A stretch of DNA of 5,913 bases, taken from positions 1 to 5,913 of the forward strand of contig SCTV01000035.1 of NCBI GenBank assembly GCA_004298345.1, in the 5' to 3' direction. Below, one piece after another: positions 1-4,348 of the stretch (within the stretch, counting starts at the first letter, position 1; every line of letters starts with the position of its first letter). The position numbers and the translations under genes were made by a program. The notes beneath the pieces were generated by a model, which searched no databases, was not told where the DNA came from, and saw only the letters and a list, made by a program, of their open reading frames with translations. Source of the stretch: Patescibacteria group bacterium (GTDB lineage: Bacteria > Patescibacteriota > Minisyncoccia > Phycocordibacterales > PALSA-1337).

Positions 1-167
1 GTATCATATTCGAGATTGAAAATTGAACATTGTAAACTAAGCAACAAAAATAGCCTCAAAATAGGCGCTGAAATGAGACCGTTTTTTAGAAAATATTTTT
101 CTGCATAATATGAAATAGTGAACTCTATCTCGCGAGTAAAGGTTTATCGAATTTTGAAGATAAAAAT
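1..167. other. AT-rich intergenic stretch, no gene recognised
   Basis: No reading frame here looks like a real gene. A long minus-strand open frame (about 37-417) crosses the tandem hairpins and lies antisense to the HNH-like reading frame; its translation shows no recognisable domain, so I treat it as spurious. A CATAAT hexamer at 104-109 could be a plus-strand -10 box, but no convincing -35 lies 16-18 nt upstream. The gene to the left of the window is unknown. Confidence 0.4.
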
Positions 168-253
168 GGGCAAGCCCGGTAGTAGATTTTGCATCAATGT
201 AAAATTCACTACAGGGCAAGCCCGGTAGCGAGTACTCTCTGCTACCTGGCTTG
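168..253. repeat. Tandem hairpin element with 15-bp direct repeat
   Basis: The 15-mer GGGCAAGCCCGGTAG occurs at 168-182 and again at 214-228, each copy opening a hairpin. Hairpin A (174-217) pairs GCCC with GGGC, GTAGT with ACTAC, then an inner stem with a few wobbles or mismatches around 184-207. Hairpin B (217-253) has 13-nt arms (217-229 and 241-253) with a single mismatch at 223/247 and the loop GAGTACTCTCT (230-240). The same loop on a related stem recurs at 3404-3432, so this is a small repeat family rather than a one-off. There is no U-tract on either strand, so it is not a classical terminator. It lies just upstream of the HNH-like reading frame, where it could also be part of a 5' leader. 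Confidence 0.75.
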
Positions 254-315
254 AAATATATTCCTTGCAGGAGTATGCTGAAGTTTGGCAGCAAATCTTC
301 GACCTCAACCCTTAA

Positions 316-771
316 CCTGGAGGAATTACGAAAAGGCTCGCAAACCATCGATTCAAACGGAAACGAAAAAATGGTCGGCACGATGAGACCAAACACCATC
401 GAAGGCCGCGGAGTCAAGGTGGTGGAAACAAGGATGGAAACATATCAAAAGTCCCTCGTTATCGACACGAAGCCTGGCACCAGCTCTTCGACAGTTACCC
501 TGCACCAAAGATGTTCGAGCGGTTCGTTGAATTTTACGACATCTTTGGTTGGGATAACGGTGGCTCCGAAGCCCGTAGACGACGAACGGCTGAGTGGATC
601 CGGAATAAAAAGCCCCGCCAGGAAAACCAGGTTGCCTGGCACGAGCTCTTCGGCAAAATGACCCTAGAACAAATTGTCCACGACATTAACACTGTCTGGA
701 TCGATCCGGCCTACAAGCTGGTCTTGGGCACGAGGCGCGTGAAAGAAGTGACGATCACAAAAAAGAGGTAG
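316..771 (+). CDS. Small HNH-like protein, start codon unresolved (possibly disrupted)
   Basis: The frame is open from the TAA at 313-315 to the TAG at 769-771. Counting from the ATT at 325, residues 24-55 read HH, P-x-S-x-GG, N-I-S, V-P, then H-E-A-W-H-Q-L-F. The H25-N39-H48 spacing and the GG turn resemble the HNH nuclease fold; I also recall small Patescibacteria proteins of this style. The segment before it is very basic (RFKRKRK), fitting nucleic-acid binding. A second half repeats the theme: AWHELFG, then an acidic/hydrophobic tail with INTVWIDPAYK. No ATG, GTG or TTG lies in frame before the HH motif; the first in-frame ATG (511) would delete the HNH core. GGAGG at 319-323 precedes only ATT (325) and ACG (328). 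Options are a rare start codon, a -1 slip from the overlapping frame at the A6 run 366-371, a sequencing indel, or a decaying gene. Nuclease activity is inferred only from the motif. Confidence 0.6.
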   Translation, partial: PGGITKRLANHRFKRKRKNGRHDETKHHRRPRSQGGGNKDGNISKVPRYRHEAWHQLFDSYPAPKMFERFVEFYDIFGWDNGGSEARRRRTAEWIRNKKPRQENQVAWHELFGKMTLEQIVHDINTVWIDPAYKLVLGTRRVKEVTITKKR

Positions 772-780
772 CGATGGCAC

Positions 781-808
781 AAGAGCATAAGATGCTCTTT
801 TTTATTTT
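781..808 (+). terminator. Rho-independent terminator of the HNH-like gene
   Basis: AAGAGCAT (781-788) pairs perfectly with ATGCTCTT (792-799) around a 3-nt loop, followed by TTTTATTTT. It begins 9 nt after the TAG stop at 769-771. The T-run is on the plus strand only, so it serves the rightward gene and not the convergent tRNA. Confidence 0.85.
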
Positions 809-872
809 AGGATTCAATATACGGCGGAGGCAAAATCATAGTCATAGTTACATTCCTTGTTTTGCACTGCGC

Positions 873-1021
873 AAATTATAGTCGCGAATACGCTCGTGAA
901 TTGGCGGAGGATGGGAGATTCGAACTCCCGAAGGCCGTTAAGCCTTGCTACCTTTCCAAGGTAGTGCACTAGACCACTATGCGAACCCTCCTAAAAATAA
1001 TGCGTAGAGCGACTATAATTT
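873..1021. repeat. Inverted repeat enclosing the tRNA-Ser gene
   Basis: AAATTATAGTCGC at 873-885 is the exact reverse complement of 1009-1021. After a 3/2-nt internal loop a second helix forms between TACGC (889-893) and GCGTA (1002-1006). Between these arms lie only the tRNA and 8-10 nt of flank on each side. In the minus-strand transcript the leader and trailer would therefore pair into an 18-bp stalk with the tRNA at its tip. It may be a processing stem or the remnant of an insertion. Confidence 0.7.
902..991 (-). tRNA. tRNA-Ser (anticodon GGA), CCA encoded
   Basis: Read on the minus strand, the 7-bp acceptor stem pairs GGAGGGT (985-991) with ATCCTCC (906-912), with one G-T pair. The discriminator base is G (905), followed by an encoded CCA (902-904). 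The anticodon stem CTACC/GGTAG closes the loop TTGGAAA, giving anticodon GGA (plus-strand 955-957), which reads UCC and UCU serine codons. A long variable arm follows (the pairing GGC..GCC around TTAACG lies in it), as expected for the class II tRNA-Ser. The T arm is GGGAG-TTCGAAT-CTCCC. The gene is about 90 nt including CCA. No intron is visible. It lies 55 nt downstream of the phosphatidyltransferase stop on the same strand, so it could be read through from that operon. Confidence 0.95.
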
Positions 1022-1046
1022 TGTTTCCTGAAAATACTATTTTACC

Positions 1047-1703
1047 CTATATCGTTTTATACACCAAAAGACTCAGGAGTCCAAAAACCACAGCGACATA
1101 CAATATATAGGTAGCCACGACCAGAAGCCATGACGTACCGAAGATCGCAAAAAGCAGTACAAAGCCGATACCGAAACATTGAAGCACCATTTTTATCTTG
1201 CCAACCGTTTTTGCCGGTACTAAGTGCCCTTTGTATCGGAGATATGAAAACGCGACGAGCAAGAGCTCGATGAAAACAATCGCGACCGCAAGATACACAC
1301 TGATATATTTTGAAACCATCACCAGGCCGACACTACCTATGAGGAGCTTGTCTGCAAACGGATCGCAAAGAATACCCCAACTCGTAATGTGTTTGGTAGT
1401 ACGAGCGCGAGCACCATCGAGTGCATCCGAAAAAGCCGAGATGACAAAGAGAACTGTACCAATAAGTAAATAGTCTGCCAATAGAAAATACAAAATAAAC
1501 GGAATGGTGATAAATCGAAAAAGGGTAATTCTGTTTGGCGTGACTGATTCTGGAATCAGTCGCAACACCGTCGCCGAAAGGATCCTGTCAACCAGAGTAA
1601 CCTTGCTAAAATATTTTACTCGAGCCTCGCTCATGTTGAGCACGCGCTCAAGCAGGTTCATCTTTTGCTCATTTGCATTTATAAGTACAGTGTCTGTGGA
1701 CAT
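1047..1703 (-). CDS. pgsA: CDP-alcohol phosphatidyltransferase, PgsA-type
   Basis: This integral membrane enzyme transfers a phosphatidyl group from CDP-diacylglycerol to an alcohol; in the PgsA branch the acceptor is glycerol-3-phosphate, the first step to phosphatidylglycerol. Counting from the ATG at 1703 (218 aa), the family signature D-x2-D-G-x2-A-R-x8-G-x3-D-x3-D is complete: D93, D96, G97, A100, R101, G110, D114 and D118. The D-P-x-A-D-K context is typical of PgsA-like enzymes. A polar N-terminus of about 50 residues precedes P-N-x-I-T-x-x-R, and the rest is mostly membrane helices. A GTG at 1721 would add six residues and overlap htpX by 11 nt; I prefer the ATG 7 nt past the htpX stop. 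Neither has a Shine-Dalgarno, so translation probably couples to htpX. The acceptor alcohol cannot be proven from sequence; other CDP-alcohol transferases share the motif. Confidence 0.88.
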   Translation of the reverse strand: MSTDTVLINANEQKMNLLERVLNMSEARVKYFSKVTLVDRILSATVLRLIPESVTPNRITLFRFITIPFILYFLLADYLLIGTVLFVISAFSDALDGARARTTKHITSWGILCDPFADKLLIGSVGLVMVSKYISVYLAVAIVFIELLLVAFSYLRYKGHLVPAKTVGKIKMVLQCFGIGFVLLFAIFGTSWLLVVATYILYVAVVFGLLSLLVYKTI

Positions 1704-1710
1704 TTTTTTA

Positions 1711-2604
1711 TTATTGTTCACGAAGTGCTTTTACTCTATCTTCAGTTTTTGGGTGAGTGGAAAAAATAGTATTTAAAAATCCTCCTGACTTACTCGCCGC
1801 AGACGAAGCAAAGGGGTCCGAGATAAAAAGATGTGCCGTCGCGTGACTCGCGTGAGTCATCGGTACTCCATAGCCCGCGATTTTCTCGAGTGCACTCGCC
1901 AATCCTTCCGGATAACGAGTAAGCAGTGCACCAGAAGCATCCGCCAAAAATTCCCTCTTGCGTGAAATTGCTAACTGAAGAAGCGTAGCGATAATCGGCG
2001 AGAGGATCACTGCGATAATGCCGAGAATCATGAGCGGGTTATTTTTATTATCACTTCTGCGACTACCATGAAAATTACTTCTCAAAGTAATATCCGCCAA
2101 AATACTGAGTAGTCCAACCAGCACGACCACTACCGTAGAGAGAAGTATATCACGATTACCGATATGGGATAATTCATGCGCAATGACCCCCTCGAGCTCA
2201 GTTTTATTAAGCAATGAAAGCAGTCCTTCGGTCACCGCGACCGCAGAATGCTCTGGGTCACGACCGGTGGCAAAAGCGTTTGGCGCATTGTCAGCAATAA
2301 TGTACACCCTGGGTGCAGGCAAGCCGGCAGTAATCGACAAATTTTCAACAATTCTCACAAGCTCGAGATGACGCACTGGATCGGCAGAAATCGCATGTGA
2401 CAAAGACAGAGCGATTTTATCTGAAAACCAATAACTCGTAATATTCATAACAAGGCTAAACACAACTCCGACTACCAGTATGATTGGGTTGCCATAATAC
2501 TGACTCAAAAACCACGCCACCCCGACCACTATGGCAAAAAAGACTGTCATGAGTAGCCAGGTCTTTTGCACATTATTATTTTGCTGTGTATAGAGTGTTG
2601 CCAT
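1711..2604 (-). CDS. htpX: HtpX-family M48 membrane zinc metalloprotease
   Basis: HtpX is a membrane-bound zinc endopeptidase that degrades damaged or misfolded membrane proteins. From the ATG at 2604 it has 297 aa, the family's normal length. Two N-terminal membrane helices lie at about residues 16-36 and 39-60. The cytoplasmic part carries NAFATG (109-114) and the zinc-binding catalytic motif HELSH (143-147, with E144 as general base). The likely third zinc ligand is E218 in the K-R-E-F-L-A-D segment. Further hydrophobic helices are at about 152-172 and 190-213. The conserved C-terminal H-P-x-T-E-x-R-V-x-A-L is at 284-294. An upstream GTG (2634) would add ten residues, but M-A-T-L-Y-T-Q matches the usual start of the family. 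It sits downstream of lemA, a recurrent partner in bacteria, and nearly abuts the phosphatidyltransferase. Confidence 0.95.
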   Translation of the reverse strand: MATLYTQQNNNVQKTWLLMTVFFAIVVGVAWFLSQYYGNPIILVVGVVFSLVMNITSYWFSDKIALSLSHAISADPVRHLELVRIVENLSITAGLPAPRVYIIADNAPNAFATGRDPEHSAVAVTEGLLSLLNKTELEGVIAHELSHIGNRDILLSTVVVVLVGLLSILADITLRSNFHGSRRSDNKNNPLMILGIIAVILSPIIATLLQLAISRKREFLADASGALLTRYPEGLASALEKIAGYGVPMTHASHATAHLFISDPFASSAASKSGGFLNTIFSTHPKTEDRVKALREQ

Positions 2605-2657
2605 GAATGGGTAGAGGTAAGATTTATGATTCACGATTCATGAATGGGTTTGGATTC

Positions 2658-2758
2658 ATTCTCCCTTTTTAAAGGGAGCACCGACAGTACTCTGGCGTGG
2701 AGGGATTTGAAATCTAAATCCCTCGACTAACGTCTGCTCCCTTTAAAAAAGGGAGAAT
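2658..2758. repeat. MITE-like three-hairpin palindromic element between lemA and htpX
   Basis: The 23-nt left end (2658-2680) and 24-nt right end (2735-2758) are inverted repeats differing only by one T in a T-run (5 versus 6). Each end is itself a hairpin (CTCCCTTT pairing with AAAGGGAG). The middle carries a third hairpin, GAGGGATTT (2700-2708) with AAATCCCTC (2716-2724). The about 101-bp unit therefore folds either as three separate hairpins or as one large cruciform. No coding capacity. Its layout resembles non-autonomous palindromic repeats seen in bacterial intergenic regions. It lies inside the presumed lemA-htpX transcript and could affect its stability or act as a processing site. 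Confidence 0.75.
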
Positions 2759-2772
2759 CATACCCCCCCCAC

Positions 2773-3330
2773 TTAGAACTTCACTTCCACGTTCTGCTTT
2801 TCTGGAGCAGACTCATCGAGGTCAAAGAACTCCATCTTTGCAAAATGAAAAGCGTTGGCAATCAGATTGGCGGGGAATGAATCGACACCGGTGTTAAGAT
2901 CACGTACATTGCCATTGTAGAAACGGCGCGCGGCCTGAATTTTATTTTCGGTATCAGAAAGCTCGTTTTGAAGCGCAAGAAAATTCTGATTAGCTTTGAG
3001 ATCCGGGTACGCCTCGGCAATCGCAAAAACCGACTTGAGCGCACCTGCAAGACCTGCTTCGGCGGTCGCTTTTTCAGCGAGAGTTCCTGCACCCATTGCA
3101 GTAGCGCGAGCCTTAGTCACATTTTCAAACGCACTACTCTCATGGGTCGCGTAGCCCTTTACGGTGCTGACGAGATTTGGAATAAGATCGTATCGTCGCT
3201 TAAGCTGAACATCAATATCCGCCCAAGCTTCTTTGGCTTGATTGATGAGACGCACAAAACTGTTATAACTCACAACCGCCCATATAACGAGCACCGCAAG
3301 AACGACAATAATAATATACAAAATAGACAT
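2773..3330 (-). CDS. lemA: LemA family membrane protein
   Basis: LemA proteins are anchored by one N-terminal helix with a helical-bundle domain outside it; their molecular role is not firmly established. This one has 185 aa, the usual size. A membrane helix spans residues 3-22. It is followed by the hallmark stretch Y-N-S-F-V-R-L (22-28), A-W-A-D-I-D-V-Q-L-K-R-R-Y-D-L-I-P-N-L-V (35-54) and V-K-G-Y-A-x-H-E (57-64). The second conserved block, Y-P-D-L-K-A-N-Q-N-F through Q-A-A-R-R-F-Y-N, lies at 108-139. The start is the ATG at 3328-3330, with no Shine-Dalgarno but a TATAAT 10 nt upstream. It is the probable first gene of a lemA-htpX-pgsA operon; lemA next to htpX is common in bacteria and suggests a joint role in envelope quality control. 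An 8-C run (2763-2770) follows the stop. Confidence 0.95.
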   Translation of the reverse strand: MSILYIIIVVLAVLVIWAVVSYNSFVRLINQAKEAWADIDVQLKRRYDLIPNLVSTVKGYATHESSAFENVTKARATAMGAGTLAEKATAEAGLAGALKSVFAIAEAYPDLKANQNFLALQNELSDTENKIQAARRFYNGNVRDLNTGVDSFPANLIANAFHFAKMEFFDLDESAPEKQNVEVKF

Positions 3331-3340
3331 AGTAAAAAAA

Positions 3341-3392
3341 ATTATATTAGTAACTAACGGGTACTAGTATATCATGAAAGAAGAGCTTTATG
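3341..3392 (-). promoter_or_regulatory. Candidate promoter(s) of the lemA operon
   Basis: On the minus strand a perfect TATAAT (plus 3341-3346) lies 10 nt before the lemA ATG but has no good -35. Further upstream, TATACT (plus 3366-3371) has TTCATA 17 nt before it (plus 3389-3394 region), four of six matches to TTGACA. Use of the first would give a leader of only a few nucleotides. Confidence 0.5.
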
Positions 3393-3403
3393 AAGCAAGT
3401 TTA

Positions 3404-3432
3404 CCCCGTAGTGAGTACTCTCTACTACGGGG
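3404..3432. repeat. Hairpin with GAGTACTCTCT loop, second family member
   Basis: CCCCGTAGT (3404-3412) and ACTACGGGG (3424-3432) form a perfect 9-bp stem around GAGTACTCTCT (3413-3423). The loop is identical to that of the hairpin at 217-253, and the closing pair differs by a compensatory change (C-G there, T-A here). It lies between the stop of the 3461-4039 gene and lemA. There is no adjacent T-tract, so it is not a standard terminator. Confidence 0.75.
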
Positions 3433-3460
3433 ATTCAAGAAGAGTCAGGATAATAATGAC

Positions 3461-4039
3461 TTAATCAACTCTCAAGGTGCCCAAAATATCTAGAAGCTCC
3501 GCATACCTCGGGTCATCTTCCATAACAAATGACGGATCCATCCAGCGATCGCTATACCATCGCACCGATACCGGCACGACAGTCTTGTCCGTCACAAAAA
3601 AGAACTCATACGAAATAATACCTTCAAAACGTCCGTTCTGGATAAAATAAAATCGCTTACCCTGAATGTCCTTTGTCTTAAAATCTCCTATCGAATCAGG
3701 GTGCTCTCCACTACCATCAAAAATCACTCGCCTCACGAGAATTTCTTCTAGATCAGACGGCTCGGTGATGACTATCGGCTTGAGAAAAGTGATGGTCTCT
3801 GGATACCCAAGCGAGGTGAACTTGGACAAAGGAAGGGCGAGATGGACAAGCTCTTGTTCTGTGGTGGTCGCTACATTTCTAAGACTTTTTGGGTAGAGAA
3901 AAGAAACACCGATCTCTTTATTTTCATATCGAATGGTGTCTGCCGGTACGGTGGGACGAGAATAAAGAGAAATGCACACCAAAACAAGTACGACGACGAG
4001 TGCAAAAATCCCGAGAGTTGGTTTTAGATAGGATTTCAT
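3461..4039 (-). CDS. Membrane-anchored protein of unknown function
   Basis: The product is 192 aa from the ATG at 4037-4039. A short basic N-terminus (M-K-S-Y-L-K) is followed by a strongly hydrophobic helix at about residues 9-26. A polar domain then follows that should face the outside. C22 sits in V-L-V-C, which lacks the small residue required before a lipobox cysteine, so it is probably not a lipoprotein. The domain begins Y-E-N-K-E-I-G-V-S-F-L-Y-P-K-S-L and ends with a short helix (A-E-L-L-D-I-L-G-T-L). That layout recalls PsbP-like or similar small extracytoplasmic alpha/beta folds, but this is a pattern impression only. The upstream in-frame ATG at 4072 is rejected because the promoter lies between it and 4039. 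The gene seems monocistronic. No catalytic motif is visible. Confidence 0.85.
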   Translation of the reverse strand: MKSYLKPTLGIFALVVVLVLVCISLYSRPTVPADTIRYENKEIGVSFLYPKSLRNVATTTEQELVHLALPLSKFTSLGYPETITFLKPIVITEPSDLEEILVRRVIFDGSGEHPDSIGDFKTKDIQGKRFYFIQNGRFEGIISYEFFFVTDKTVVPVSVRWYSDRWMDPSFVMEDDPRYAELLDILGTLRVD

Positions 4040-4051
4040 AAATATATGACA

Positions 4052-4080
4052 ATTATATCCCGAAACTGCCAAAATTCCAA
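4052..4080 (-). promoter_or_regulatory. Sigma70-type promoter of the 3461-4039 gene
   Basis: On the minus strand TTGGAA (plus 4075-4080) and a perfect TATAAT (plus 4052-4057) are separated by exactly 17 nt. The -10 ends 12 nt before the ATG, so the mRNA leader would be about 5 nt. No Shine-Dalgarno fits between them. The -35 lies inside the left arm of the 4075-4109 palindrome. Confidence 0.7.
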
Positions 4081-4109
4081 CGGCTCATTAAGCTAATGAG
4101 CCGTTGGAA
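4075..4109 (-). terminator. 16-bp-arm palindrome, probable terminator (minus strand)
   Basis: The arms 4075-4090 and 4094-4109 are perfect 16-bp complements around a 3-nt centre (AGC). On the minus strand the stem is followed by TTTT, which fits a terminator for transcripts coming from the surface-protein gene. The left arm also supplies the -35 of the downstream gene, so termination and initiation signals overlap. Confidence 0.6.
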
Positions 4110-4162
4110 ATGCCTATACAGAGCCATATTATAAAAATAGGTACCGGTTGTATCTGGTTTAA

Positions 4163-4196
4163 AAGCACCATCTCAGTTATGGCTGAGATGGTGCTT
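4163..4196 (-). terminator. 14-bp-arm palindrome, candidate terminator
   Basis: AAGCACCATCTCAG (4163-4176) pairs perfectly with 4183-4196 around TTATGG. A further GTTT/AAAC pairing (4157-4160 with 4198-4201) extends it after a small internal loop. On the minus strand the stem runs into a TTTT, as in an intrinsic terminator of the surface-protein gene; the plus strand lacks this. Confidence 0.55.
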
Positions 4197-4211
4197 GAAA
4201 CGTGTCCCACG

Positions 4212-4251
4212 CAAAACTCTCATTTACGCCATGGCGTAAATGAGAGTTTTG
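4212..4251. repeat. 40-bp perfect palindrome
   Basis: Bases 4212-4231 are the exact reverse complement of 4232-4251, with no spacer; the centre is GCCATGGC. The outer ends are CAAAAC and GTTTTG, so each strand has a run of only four T at the end of the stem. It could act as a weak bidirectional terminator, a cruciform site or a dimeric protein-binding site. Confidence 0.85.
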
Positions 4252-4272
4252 ACGATAGTCTGACTATCGTCA
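4250..4272. repeat. 23-bp palindrome with 1-nt centre
   Basis: TGACGATAGTC (4250-4260) and GACTATCGTCA (4262-4272) are perfect complements around a single T. It overlaps the end of the 40-bp palindrome by 2 nt, forming a compound structure. No T-run follows on either strand. Bases 4273-4348, up to the surface-protein stop, show nothing further that I can name. Confidence 0.8.
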
Positions 4273-4348
4273 CTTATGCAATTAAAAGTCTTTGCTCCGA
4301 ATTTGATTCAACTAAGACCAAGAGTTAGGTTCTAACAGCTCACTGGTA

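Noticed and set aside
168..228. Direct repeats considered as a CRISPR array
   Set aside because: Only two copies of a 15-mer, 31 nt apart, with a self-complementary spacer, and no cas genes; a hairpin repeat element fits better.
37..417. 126-aa minus-strand open frame at the left end
   Set aside because: It runs through the tandem hairpins and antisense to the HNH-like core; the translation has no recognisable domain or ribosome-binding context.
251..661. 136-aa plus-strand frame overlapping the HNH-like gene
   Set aside because: Its Ser/Thr-rich product looks like the off-frame shadow of the HNH-like frame. I keep only the possibility that its first part supplies an N-terminus through a slip at 366-371.
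2763..2770. Run of eight C directly after the lemA stop
   Set aside because: Lies outside the coding sequence; probably a slippage-prone homopolymer with no evident function, worth only a check for sequencing error.
4104..4328. 74-aa plus-strand open frame across the palindromes
   Set aside because: Its sequence is dictated by the palindromes, its start precedes the only candidate rightward -10 box, and the product has no recognisable features.
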